Of a stretch of 64,000 nt of DNA, positions 1 through 8,311 are shown piece after piece; position 1 is the stretch's first letter, and each line of letters opens with the position of its first letter. Under the pieces are notes generated by a model. That model had not been told where the DNA came from and searched no databases. It was given only the letters and a program-made list of their open reading frames with translations. Source of the stretch: BJHL01 sp040378885 (GTDB lineage Bacteria; Planctomycetota; Phycisphaerae; Phycisphaerales; UBA1924); NCBI GenBank assembly GCA_046316615.1, contig JBKDAN010000049.1, positions 62,001 through 126,000 of the forward strand, read 5' to 3'. A program made the position numbers and the translations under genes.

Positions 1-202
1 GCGTGGGCGCAGGAGGCTGCGGCGCAGGTTGTGCGGGGGCTGGGGTGAGAGCTTCGGCGAGGGCCTCGGCGATGTGGGGTTGGCGGGACCACCAGAGGAC
101 CTGGTAGTAACGCAGGTCGCGCGCGTAGGAGACTGCTTGCATGTCGCCCTTGGCGGCCTTGATGAGTTTGATGAGGTCGCGGTCGTAATCGGTGAGACGC
201 AT
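1..202 (-). CDS. Small hypothetical protein, 3' end cut by window edge
   Basis: The reading frame opens with ATG at 202-200 and runs off the window edge; 67 codons are visible. An upstream GGAGGG lies about eight bases before the ATG, a good ribosome binding site. The visible product starts MRLTDYDRDLIKLIKAAKGD and becomes rich in Ala, Pro and Gln near the edge, as in a linker. I recognise no family; the charged, helical N-terminus could be a small DNA-binding or regulatory domain, but that is a guess. It is the last visible gene of the minus-strand accessory block. Confidence 0.55.
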   Translation of the reverse strand, partial: MRLTDYDRDLIKLIKAAKGDMQAVSYARDLRYYQVLWWSRQPHIAEALAEALTPAPAQPAPQPPAPT

Positions 203-571
203 TTGTGTGGCCCTCCACATATACCCCCGTGTGGCGTGGTGCGCGCGCGCACGTCTGCTGAAAATCCGGATTTGCGGGGGCTAAGTGGTTGGGGGCACGG
301 AAGTAGAAAAAGTTGGAATTTCTGGCCGCGAGGTTGGGATTTCTGCTGCGGCGCGCGCACGAAGTGTGCTGTGTGGGCAGTCGTTGTGCGCGGCGCGGTT
401 GTGTGGTGGGTGCCGGGCTGGGTTGGGTGGATCAGGTGTGCGAACTGGTGGGGCGCGAAGTCACACGGGCAGTTGCAGAGGCGGAAGCCCTTGGCACGGA
501 GACGAGGGCGGCGGGAGGATGAAGGTGTGCCACCTGCCCAGACGATGGATGGGGCAAGTGGTGCCAACGGC
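203..571. other. Stretch without a recognised gene
   Basis: The 369 bases between the small gene at the left edge and the unknown partner gene hold no recognisable coding sequence. One minus-strand frame stays open through much of it, but it has no convincing start, its composition looks random (rich in His, Thr, Pro), and it would overlap the better-supported gene at 1-202. The part nearest 202 probably contains that gene's promoter. Confidence 0.4.
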
Positions 572-1291
572 CTACTTCACGAGCTTCCAATAGCCACGTC
601 GGGGGTTCTCATAGCGACCATCGTCTTTGCCGTCCCGCAGCGCATGTCGTACCAGATGTCGGTATTCTGGATGTGGTGCCGAATAGTGGGGGCAGAGAAC
701 ATCGGGTTGACAATCCGACGGCCCAAATGTTGCAAGCACGTGGTTGTATATCGCTTCGAGTGGGGTCTCGACATCGTGAGATAAGTATTTGTCGAGTTCA
801 TCACGCAACTCGGATCTGCGTTTCAATGCGAGTGGAATGGGCGGGCAAGCGATAGTGCCACCCCATCGCGCTCGCGTCGAAATCGCTCGCCACACCTGAA
901 GTGGCGTCGCCTCGACACCGATCAGTGACTGTGCTTGTGTGAGTATTCTGTCAAACTCCGGTGAATATGGCAGTCGATCGCGTAGCCCAGTGCTCCCGAG
1001 GACATCCGCGACTGCGGCATGGAGCGACTCGATCTCGATCTCATTGAACGGTGACTCTATCGGGGTCGGTTTACGAACCGCATGTGGAAGCTGGCCCGAT
1101 TTTCGCAACAGAAGAAGCCGCTGGAACACCGCGCGCTTGTCACTTCGTCCGACCATCTGCATGAGATGGTCAAACTCGGGTGTATAAGGAAGGGCATCCA
1201 CTGGCATGCCCACGGCCACATATGCGGTGACCAACTGAGCGTCGTCTTCGCTCTGCAACGCTGGACGAAATGGACCGCGAGAGTCGTTCAT
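572..1291 (-). CDS. Unknown protein coupled to FRG-domain gene
   Basis: This 239-residue protein belongs to no family I recognise. It contains an internal duplication: LPYTPEFD at residues 34-41 and LPYSPEFD at 107-114, each followed by a helical stretch, which suggests two related helical modules. The C-terminal 50 residues end NPRRGYWKLVK, which resembles the last strand of winged-helix domains such as the N-terminal domain of Mrr-type endonucleases; that resemblance is weak. Its ATG (1291-1289) overlaps the TGA of the upstream FRG gene as ATGA, so the two are almost certainly co-translated and probably work together. No signal peptide or membrane segment is visible, so a cytoplasmic location is expected. 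Confidence 0.7.
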   Translation of the reverse strand: MNDSRGPFRPALQSEDDAQLVTAYVAVGMPVDALPYTPEFDHLMQMVGRSDKRAVFQRLLLLRKSGQLPHAVRKPTPIESPFNEIEIESLHAAVADVLGSTGLRDRLPYSPEFDRILTQAQSLIGVEATPLQVWRAISTRARWGGTIACPPIPLALKRRSELRDELDKYLSHDVETPLEAIYNHVLATFGPSDCQPDVLCPHYSAPHPEYRHLVRHALRDGKDDGRYENPRRGYWKLVK

Positions 1292-2004
1292 GTGAACTCG
1301 AATCGACGACGGGCAACAGCGCGTGCCACGCCGTCGAGGTCAGGAAACATTGCTGCACTGTTGATGTTCATCTCGTCCAGATGCGTCATAACGCTGAGGT
1401 AGAGGCTTGATGGGAGCACAACCTTCGTAAGCGCCTCCGGCACGATGATCTCCAGATCTCGGTCATTCGACTTTAGCCGTGTGAAGACGGACCTCTGCGA
1501 GTATGCCCGTCGATTGCCCACAAACGACGCGGAGACAATTTCAACATCATCGAGTACGTCATCGCTAATCCCTTGCGCTGAGAGCACCCAGATCGCCACG
1601 TGCTTTGGTCGCTTTTTCTTTTCGAAAAGTCGCAACTCGTCAAACGCGAAGAACGCGGCAACATAGGGTGATTGCGTCCAGTCCAACAGCCGCGTAGGGA
1701 ATCCGTGGTGTCGTGCCAGCTGCTCTAATGGGTCATTGTCCATGTCGGCAAGGGTGTCGTTGATTGCACAAGCCTCGGACCTAAACACGCCCAACGCACC
1801 AATTACATTGAGTTCCCGTGCGTGTCGATCCTTGAACACACTTACACGGTCAACAGTTGCGCGAAGCTGCCATTTAGCGTCGGCATGTCCTCTGAAGTAC
1901 ACGCGCTGTCGAGTGGTTGCGTCCTGCGTGACGTAATCGCCGATGAACTTCAGGTACGATGACCATGACTTCATTCGCTTCAGTTGGTAGACGGCGTTCC
2001 CCAT
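1288..2004 (-). CDS. FRG domain-containing protein
   Basis: The protein (238 residues from ATG 2004) carries the FRG signature near its N-terminus: RVYFRGHADAKWQL, followed by RHHGFPTRLLDWTQSP and VAAFFAF. These are the conserved Phe-Arg-Gly and (H)xG-x-PTRLLDWT blocks of the FRG family (named after the motif), whose biochemical role is unsettled. FRG proteins often occur in accessory or defence-rich regions. The start is uncertain: TTG at 2010, ATG at 2004 and an ATG at 1974 (MKSWSSYL) are all in frame, and none has a strong ribosome binding site. The stop codon overlaps the start of the partner gene. A role in a toxin-like or phage-defence module is possible but is inference only. Confidence 0.8.
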   Translation of the reverse strand: MGNAVYQLKRMKSWSSYLKFIGDYVTQDATTRQRVYFRGHADAKWQLRATVDRVSVFKDRHARELNVIGALGVFRSEACAINDTLADMDNDPLEQLARHHGFPTRLLDWTQSPYVAAFFAFDELRLFEKKKRPKHVAIWVLSAQGISDDVLDDVEIVSASFVGNRRAYSQRSVFTRLKSNDRDLEIIVPEALTKVVLPSSLYLSVMTHLDEMNINSAAMFPDLDGVARAVARRRFEFT

Positions 2005-2457
2005 CAACAACAGAATAGGTTCGCAGGTTCATCGGCAGGTGGCCCAAGGATGGCGTCACGACTTCATGCATTGACCGAACTCGTTCGACAGACCACCGGC
2101 TATCCGGCTGCCCATGCTGATTCGCTGAACGCTCGGCTCAAGCCCACAAACAAGTCGCCATGACTACATCGGCCTACGGCCTCGTTCTCTCTGGCAACGG
2201 CCTTGTGCACGCCTATCACTGCCAAGGCCGAACGGGCAACGGCAAACTTAGCAGCCCGTGGCATGCACATAATGCACCAAGGAAATGCGGCCACCCGTCG
2301 TTTGGATGTTCCAGATGCCAGAGGAAGGGAAGCCCTTCCTCCGGCACCTTCATCCCTGAAGGGAGCGGGCGCGGTCCGGTTCATCGGTACCACCGTGTGT
2401 TGATGGACGTGCACCCGTTACTGACTGGAGATTTCAGCGGTCGGTCAAGAGTTCCAA
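2005..2457. other. Stretch without a recognised gene
   Basis: About 450 bases lie between the FRG gene and the SprT-like gene. Overlapping open frames exist on both strands but none has a recognisable product or good start signal. A perfect short hairpin (GGAAGGG / CCCTTCC) sits near 2323-2339. A 37-codon plus-strand frame at 2050-2163 reads plausibly as protein but cannot be supported further. The left part must hold the promoter of the FRG gene pair. Confidence 0.4.
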
Positions 2458-3006
2458 CTACGGTTGCGTGCTTTGCTCCCGCCATGCGAGTTCTCGTTCT
2501 TGGTCGTGCGCTCCTTCGCATCGAGCCAAGCGAGCGGGCACCTGTCCCATCGTCTTCATCACCGCCTTCCAGCGAGGACCATGTGCCGATGCGGTCGGAT
2601 CAAGTTGGAACGTTACCAAGTGGGCGACTTCGTGTGCGATCAGCTCATCGATCTCGACGGGCGTTCGCGTGCTGAGCACCAACTCGGAGTAGCGAATCTC
2701 GGCCGTCTGTACTTTGGCGTAGCCCTGCGTCCGTGACATTCTCGCGGAGAACGTGACCGAAGGGCCATCACCTTGCAACTGTGGATACAACAGACGAACG
2801 ACCCGCCACCATTCGGCCGTTCTCTCCACGACCCATTTCTTTCGCTGAGCGAGCGACCATCCGTTCCACTCGAGCGGAAGGGGCGACAACTGCGACAGGG
2901 CCGCCGCGGTACGTTGAGATTCGGTCGTGCGTTGCTTTTCTTGGCTTCGCTGAAGAGCAACAGCCAACAGCACCGCCAATAGCAATCCGATGCCCAGGCA
3001 CCACAT
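2458..3006 (-). CDS. Membrane-anchored SprT-like zinc metallopeptidase
   Basis: The 182-residue product begins with a hydrophobic segment (residues 1-18, GIGLLLAVLLAVAL), likely an uncleaved anchor. A zinc-protease motif HEVAH lies at residues 125-129, followed by AHGPRWKAVMKTMG, which supplies the third ligand (His142) and matches the HGxxW..vM..lG block of SprT/Spartan-like proteins. Characterised SprT relatives include DNA-protein crosslink proteases, but this one is apparently membrane-tethered, so its substrate is unknown. The ATG at 3006 has no clear ribosome binding site. It reads toward the FRG pair but is 450 bases away, so it is probably a separate unit. Confidence 0.75.
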   Translation of the reverse strand: MWCLGIGLLLAVLLAVALQRSQEKQRTTESQRTAAALSQLSPLPLEWNGWSLAQRKKWVVERTAEWWRVVRLLYPQLQGDGPSVTFSARMSRTQGYAKVQTAEIRYSELVLSTRTPVEIDELIAHEVAHLVTFQLDPTASAHGPRWKAVMKTMGQVPARLARCEGAHDQERELAWREQSTQP

Positions 3007-3225
3007 GCAATGCAGAATAGGACAGGCATTGTGATGTGTGAGCTATCACGATCGTCCGCGAAGGTCGCCTAGGTATGTTCGTGCCGGTGTGTGGTCACGT
3101 TTGTGGTCTTCCCGTGATCACTCCTGGCCTGGCACGGCGTAAGTGATGCGGATGGCGTTGACCATCATGTCGGGCTAGGGCAGTCGTTGCGTTGGGTGTT
3201 GTGGGAGGTGTGAGAGAAGAAGTCG

Positions 3226-5529
3226 TTACGGGCACTGGCCGCCGGCGAGCACGTTGAAGAAGTCGATGACATCCTGGTCTTCGGGGTAGACGGTGTTGTT
3301 GTTGAAGTCGATGTCGTTGCAGGTGTTGCCGGGGCTGCAGGGGCCGCCGGCGAGGACGGTGAAGAAGTCGATGACGTCCTGGTCTTCGGGGAAGACGCCG
3401 TTGCCGTTGAAGTCGATGGGGTCACATCGGCATGCGGGCGGCAGGCCCCAGATGCCAAAGTACCGCGATGCCTGACCGCCCGCGGTCAGGAACGCGCCTC
3501 CGACGGCGAGATCACCGTTGGGCAGTGTGGCGAGCGTGTAGACATCGCCGCCGGTGCCCGTGCCCAGTGATGTCCACGCCGAGCCGTTCCATTGCGTGAG
3601 CCCTGCGGGCATGAGGCCGCCGACAACGACGTCGCCGGTGTTCAAGATGGCCGATGCTGTCACGAGGCTGCTGATGCCGGGCCCGTAGGCACTCCATGAG
3701 GAGCCGTTGAATCGCGCGATGTTGTACACGGGAATGCCATCGGCGGTTGAGAAGAGGCCGCCAACCACCAAGTTGCTGAAAGGTGTGATGGCAAGCGTGT
3801 AGACGGGCCCGTCGGTGCCGGTGCCAAGGGGCGACCAGTTCGCGCCGTTCCAGCGTGCGATGTGATTCGCGCCCGCGCCGCCCGCGGTTGTGAAGTCGCC
3901 GCCAGCCACGATCTCACCATTCGCGACCGCGGCAAGCGAGGTGACTGTCGCGTTCATGCCCGTGCCGACGCTGGACCATGTCGAACCGTTCCACCGCGCG
4001 ATGCGGTTGGCCGCAACGCCGCCTGCGATGGTGAACGAACCGCCCGCGTAGATGTCAGGCGAGCCGATCTGCTTCGCGAGCGCGAAGACGGTTCCGTTGA
4101 GTCCGTCACCCAGCGTGCTCCATGTCGCGCCGTTCCAGCGAGCGATGCGATTGGTCGCGACGCCGCCTGCGGTGGTGAAGTTGCCTGCGGCGATGATGTC
4201 GCCGTTGGGCATGCTGAGCAAGGCGCTGGGCGCCGCGCCGAGGCCTGAGCCAAGCGCTGACCATGCAGAACCTGTCCAGCGTGCGATGTGATTGACCGCA
4301 ACGCCGCCTGCGGTGGTGAAGTTGCCGCCGACCACGTAGTTGCTGTCGGGCAGTGCGACGATGGTGCTGACGGTGTTGTTCAATTCGGTGCTGAAGCTCG
4401 ACCAGGCAGCGCCGTTCCAGCGTGCGATGTGATTGGCAGTCACGAGTCCGGCGGTTGAGAAGAAGCCGCCCGCGACAAGATCGCGGTTGCTGTTGTTGAG
4501 CAGCGCGAGTGCGAAGATGGTGTTGTCGGTGCCTGTGCTGAGGGGCGTCCAGGTTGTGCCGTTCCAGCGAGCGATGCGGTTGGCGGGCGAACCACCTGCG
4601 GTTGTGAATCGTCCGGCAGCGATGATGTCGCCGCTGACTGGGAGAACGACGATGGCGTTGACTGGCGCGGGTTCGCCTGTGCCCGTACCGAGTGCGACCC
4701 ACGACGTGCCGTTCCATCGCGCGATGTGGTTCGCGAAGGTCGTGCCGGCGTTGGCGAAGTAGCCGCCAGCGATGATGTCCCCGTTGGGATGAAGCGCAAG
4801 TGTGGTGACTTCAGAATCCATGCCGAAGCCGATCGCCGTCCACGACGAGCCGTTCCAGCGAGCGATGCGGTTGACGAGTTCGCCGCCCGCGATTCGAAAG
4901 TAACCGCCTGCGATGACATCGTTGTTCGGTAATGCGAGCAGAGCGAGGACTGGTTGATCGGTGCCGGAACCAAGTGGCGACCATGTCGAGCCGTTCCATC
5001 GCGCGATGTGATTGGCGGCAGCACCAGCCTGTGTCGTAAACCAGCCGCCTGCGATGAGATCGCCGTTTGGCAGAAACGCGAGGCTGGTTACGCCATCGCC
5101 GAACTGGCTTGCGAGTCCACTGCCAAACGCGGACCACGATGTGCCGTTCCAGCGAGCGATGTTCTTCGCGGGGATGCCGCCTGCAGAGTCGAAGAGACCG
5201 CCGACGATGACATCACCGTTGGGAGCGATCGTGATGGCGGTGACCTCACTGATCGCGCCAGCGACGCCTGATCCAAGCGGTGACCAGGTCGTGCCGTCCC
5301 AGCGAGCCACGCGGCTTGCCGGATTGCCGCCCGCCGAGGTGAAGTCTCCGCCCGCGATGAGCCCGCCGTCAGACGTTGGGGCGATGGCGAGGACACGGGC
5401 GTTGACACCGGGCTGGCTTGCGAGGGCGAGCCAATCCGGCTCGCACTGCGCAAACGCGGAGGGCGCTGCACAATGGAGGAGTAGGATGGTGAGAAGCCCA
5501 AGCACGCAACGATTCAAGATGGTGAGCAT
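3226..5529 (-). CDS. Secreted repeat protein with GC-type dockerin tail
   Basis: The protein (about 767 residues) begins with a signal peptide ending in APSAFAQ. Its body is built from about 13 repeats of roughly 47 residues, each with the core (N)xIARWNGxxWSxLGxG followed by PNGDIIAGGxFTTAGG; this pattern suggests a beta-propeller or delta-60/kelch-like fold. The tail has two modules starting CDPIDFNGNG and CNDIDFNNNT, each ending PEDQDVIDFF plus LAGG and a Cys, the GC-type dockerin anchor. A GGAAAGG ribosome binding site favours ATG 5529 over GTG 5532. It is probably exported and bound at the cell surface. Function beyond that is unknown. No neighbour suggests an operon. Confidence 0.88.
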   Translation of the reverse strand: MLTILNRCVLGLLTILLLHCAAPSAFAQCEPDWLALASQPGVNARVLAIAPTSDGGLIAGGDFTSAGGNPASRVARWDGTTWSPLGSGVAGAISEVTAITIAPNGDVIVGGLFDSAGGIPAKNIARWNGTSWSAFGSGLASQFGDGVTSLAFLPNGDLIAGGWFTTQAGAAANHIARWNGSTWSPLGSGTDQPVLALLALPNNDVIAGGYFRIAGGELVNRIARWNGSSWTAIGFGMDSEVTTLALHPNGDIIAGGYFANAGTTFANHIARWNGTSWVALGTGTGEPAPVNAIVVLPVSGDIIAAGRFTTAGGSPANRIARWNGTTWTPLSTGTDNTIFALALLNNSNRDLVAGGFFSTAGLVTANHIARWNGAAWSSFSTELNNTVSTIVALPDSNYVVGGNFTTAGGVAVNHIARWTGSAWSALGSGLGAAPSALLSMPNGDIIAAGNFTTAGGVATNRIARWNGATWSTLGDGLNGTVFALAKQIGSPDIYAGGSFTIAGGVAANRIARWNGSTWSSVGTGMNATVTSLAAVANGEIVAGGDFTTAGGAGANHIARWNGANWSPLGTGTDGPVYTLAITPFSNLVVGGLFSTADGIPVYNIARFNGSSWSAYGPGISSLVTASAILNTGDVVVGGLMPAGLTQWNGSAWTSLGTGTGGDVYTLATLPNGDLAVGGAFLTAGGQASRYFGIWGLPPACRCDPIDFNGNGVFPEDQDVIDFFTVLAGGPCSPGNTCNDIDFNNNTVYPEDQDVIDFFNVLAGGQCP

Positions 5530-5899
5530 CACGAACCTTTCCGGACCGTGAGTGCATGACGTTGTCAGGCACTCAGACCCAGTGAAGCAGCACGTAGACT
5601 GCAGAATCGGCCCACGTGATGATTCACGGATAATGATATCCGTTGATCAATTGTATAGTATGTCGTCGTGTAAAACTAATATCTATATCATTGCCCACTC
5701 GGATGGGTTACATCGCGACAGCGGCGATGTCTGGCTTGGGTCTTCAAGCTCGATGCGTGTGGCCTTGCGGCGTAGAAGAGCCGCTTGCCGCGGATGGCAG
5801 AGCACGGGGTGTTGAAACGCCGTACCACGCGACGGCACGTGCAAGGCCGTCCATCAATGCTGCACTTCGTGCCTCGTGCCTGTGCCCTCGACTTACGCC
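5530..5899. other. Intergenic region with AT-rich island
   Basis: No gene is recognised here. Bases about 5625-5700 are strikingly AT-rich for this genome and contain several short palindromes (GATATC, TTGATCAA, CAATTG). The island lies roughly 100-170 bases upstream of the dockerin repeat gene and probably includes its promoter, though no textbook -35/-10 pair with good spacing could be fixed. Confidence 0.4.
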
Positions 5900-6574
5900 T
5901 TACCCGCCAAAGACTGCTTCCACGATCTTGTCGGCGGCTGTCAGCGTGCGGCCTTGTTTCGCGGCGCGGGCGAGGGTTTTGCTCACGCTGTCTTCGGCTT
6001 CGCTGCGGGTTTGGCCCAGGGCGATCAGGGCGAGCACGGCGTCTTCGGCGGGGCCGGTGAAGGCGGTTTGCATGCGTTTGAGTTCGATGCGGGGGGTGGT
6101 TTCGCCGGTGCCGCCGCGGTCGCCTGTGCTTTCGCCGGGCGTGAGGAAGGCATCGACCTTGCCATCGAGTTCGGCGATCACGCGTTCGGCCATGCGCTTG
6201 CCGATTTCGGGCAGCGTGGAGAGCAGCTTCGCGTCCTTTTCGGCGATGGCGCGCGCGATCACGCCGGGCTTGTGGACGAGGGCGCGGAGGGCTTTGCGGT
6301 TGCCGATGCCGTTGACGGTGGTGAAGAGCTCGAAGAACTCGCGCTGTGATTCGTTCTCGAAACCGATGAGGCGCGGGATGAACGACGAGCCTTGGTTCTG
6401 GCCTTCAAAGTACTGCAGCGTGTGCAGCGTGATGGTCTGGCCGGATTTGGTCGCGAGTGCGAGGCCCACGAAGGCGGGCACGAGCACTTCGTAGGCGAAG
6501 GCTTCTCCGGCTGGCACGACGATGGCCCGCGTGCCAAGGACGGATTCGAGATGGCCGCGGATGCGGGTGATCAT
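5900..6574 (-). CDS. ruvA: Holliday junction branch migration protein RuvA
   Basis: RuvA binds four-way DNA junctions and loads the RuvB motor. The 224-residue product starts MITRIRGHLESV, the typical OB-fold start of RuvA. It continues with the helix-hairpin-helix region (FFELFTTVNGIGNRKALRAL and LSTLPEIGKRMAERVIAEL) and ends with domain III (EDAVLALIALGQTRSEAEDSVSKTL), which contacts RuvB. Length is slightly above the usual 200. ATG 6574 is chosen because family homology begins there, although the frame stays open upstream and no clear ribosome binding site precedes it. ruvB and ruvC are not adjacent. Confidence 0.95.
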   Translation of the reverse strand: MITRIRGHLESVLGTRAIVVPAGEAFAYEVLVPAFVGLALATKSGQTITLHTLQYFEGQNQGSSFIPRLIGFENESQREFFELFTTVNGIGNRKALRALVHKPGVIARAIAEKDAKLLSTLPEIGKRMAERVIAELDGKVDAFLTPGESTGDRGGTGETTPRIELKRMQTAFTGPAEDAVLALIALGQTRSEAEDSVSKTLARAAKQGRTLTAADKIVEAVFGG

Positions 6575-6812
6575 GGCGGGGAGGGTACGGGGAGCGGGGA
6601 ACGGAGAGCGGGACAAGCCGCCCGCGCGCGAAATGACGGAGAGAAGCGAGCAGCGCGTGCGGCTGCTGATTGCGCGGGTTGGACTGTTGGGGAGTGCGCC
6701 GCGCACGCGGGCGATGTGGCGAGTGAGCTAACGCTGGACGAGATTCGGTATGCGCGGAAGCGGCGGCGATACGGGGGCGATTGCGGCGGTGTGAGGGGCT
6801 GGCGTGCCAGCG

Positions 6813-7604
6813 TTAGGGGCGGCGCTTTTTGGGGAAGGGCGACGGGGCCGCCTTGTCGAGAACGTACTCGAAAGACTTGCCGAGTGGCGATCCCGGCGCG
6901 GCGGCTGGTCCGATGAGTCCGCCGTCAATGATGAGCATGCATGGCCTAGCTTGGGTGTCGAGCAGCCAGAACGCGTCGTAGGCGCCATCTCCCAAGCCCG
7001 GGGTCCAACAGGCGAGCGTGCCGCCGGGTACCGGGGTAAGGATCGCACCGCCTTGCGATTTGCATTGATCGCTACACATTTCGATCATGGGATCGGATTT
7101 ATCGTAGTCTTGGACGGTTTCGCTGAATGCATCGATCTGACCAGCGTCCATGATGGCGACAACACCAAAGTCGGTCACGCACGTGGCGATCTTGCCGGGC
7201 GCGACGGAGGTGCGGCTGCGGACGAACTTTGTCGGGCACGTGTCGACCGGCAACTGCGACGAGAATCGCACCACGCAGAAAGCGACGCGGAACTCAGTTT
7301 CGGTTTCGGCGTTGATCGACCAGACTTCAGCTTGGCCTGAGGGAACCTCCGTGTGCAGAGGCAGCCCAAACTGGGTTGATCCAAACTCCGTCGGCGAGCA
7401 CATCACGACTCGGCCCGAGTGAAGCGGAAGCTGACCGATGTAGCGATGCTTCAGACGCATGACGACATCGGGGCGCATTGCCAGCCCTTTGGCTGTGAGG
7501 AAGCGTTTGGGTGACGGGGCAAGGCGAACCAATGAGCCATCATCGAGGCTCACGGAGAGCCCGTCGACGATGACGTCGGGAAGATCGAGTGGCCTTCTGT
7601 TCAT
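6813..7604 (-). CDS. Hypothetical protein
   Basis: This 263-residue protein starts MNRRPLDLPDVIVDGLSVSL; ATG 7604 has a GGAG five bases upstream. It shows no signal peptide, transmembrane segment or catalytic motif that I recognise. It has several cysteines in the second half (for example MCSDQCKSQGG and LACWTPG) and a basic end PKKRRP. It lies 56 bases downstream of nusG on the same strand, where rplK is usually found, so it is probably co-transcribed with the secE-nusG unit. Function unknown. Confidence 0.6.
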   Translation of the reverse strand: MNRRPLDLPDVIVDGLSVSLDDGSLVRLAPSPKRFLTAKGLAMRPDVVMRLKHRYIGQLPLHSGRVVMCSPTEFGSTQFGLPLHTEVPSGQAEVWSINAETETEFRVAFCVVRFSSQLPVDTCPTKFVRSRTSVAPGKIATCVTDFGVVAIMDAGQIDAFSETVQDYDKSDPMIEMCSDQCKSQGGAILTPVPGGTLACWTPGLGDGAYDAFWLLDTQARPCMLIIDGGLIGPAAAPGSPLGKSFEYVLDKAAPSPFPKKRRP

Positions 7605-7660
7605 GGCGCTCCGCGTGATGCAGGATTGCCGGCCGCCCCAGAGGGGCGGCCCATCAGGTC

Positions 7661-8311
7661 TTACTGCTGATCGGGCTTGCCGACCGCCCACTCTTCGATA
7701 TCGATGGGAGCCTGGCGGCCGAAGATCGTGACCAGCACGCGGATGATGCCCTTGTCTGGGAACATCTCGTCGACGGTGCCTTCGTAGGTCGCGAACGCGC
7801 CTTCCTTGATGATGACGTGCTCGCCCTTGCTGAAGCTGAGCTTGATGACCGGCTCGTCTTCGGGCTTGCGGCTGTCGCGGAGCATCTTCTCGATCTCGTG
7901 CTCCTTCATGGCGGTGGGGCGGCCGGCGGTGCCGACGAAGTCGCCCACGCCCGTCGTTTCCTTGATCAGGAAGAAGACGTCTTGCGGGATGCGACCGTCG
8001 GGCTCGAGCTTCATTTCAACGAAGACATAGCCCGGGTAGAGCTTGCTCTCGGTGATCTTTTGCTTGCCGTTCTTGACGCTCTTGGTCTTTTCGGTGGGCA
8101 CCAAAATGCGGCCTACCAGGTGCGTCATGCCTTCGATCTGGACCTTGCGGAGCAGGGTGGCCTGCACGCTGCTTTCCTTGTTGCTCGCCACGCGGAGCAC
8201 GAACCAGTTCATGCCCGGCTGCGTGAGTACGTCATCGGCGGCGATCTTGCCGGTAATGACGGATTCGCCCTTGACGGGTGCTTGATCTTCTTCGTAATGC
8301 TTCTCGCTCAT
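7661..8311 (-). CDS. nusG: Transcription termination/antitermination protein NusG
   Basis: NusG binds RNA polymerase and couples it to Rho or the ribosome. The product (216 residues) has an acidic N-terminal lead, then the NGN domain starting MNWFVLRVASNKE with the characteristic YPGYVFVEM and GVGDFVG segments, and a C-terminal KOW domain (FSKGEHVIIKEGAFATYEGTV). ATG 8311 follows a GAGG at good distance, so MSEKHYEED is preferred to the longer frame. secE lies upstream on the same strand, the standard order. The ribosomal protein genes that usually follow nusG are missing here. Confidence 0.96.
   Translation of the reverse strand: MSEKHYEEDQAPVKGESVITGKIAADDVLTQPGMNWFVLRVASNKESSVQATLLRKVQIEGMTHLVGRILVPTEKTKSVKNGKQKITESKLYPGYVFVEMKLEPDGRIPQDVFFLIKETTGVGDFVGTAGRPTAMKEHEIEKMLRDSRKPEDEPVIKLSFSKGEHVIIKEGAFATYEGTVDEMFPDKGIIRVLVTIFGRQAPIDIEEWAVGKPDQQ

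Noticed and set aside
29..784. Long plus-strand open frames across the left edge
   Set aside because: They run antisense to better-supported minus-strand genes and give low-complexity Gly/Trp/Arg-rich products typical of GC-rich shadow frames.
2050..2163. 37-residue plus-strand peptide MASRLHALTELVRQ...
   Set aside because: It reads like protein but has no ribosome binding site, homologue or context; too little to call a gene.
3226..5529. The regular repeat as a CRISPR-like array
   Set aside because: The repeats are long, imperfect and keep a protein-coding frame; no short exact repeats with unique spacers are seen anywhere in the window.
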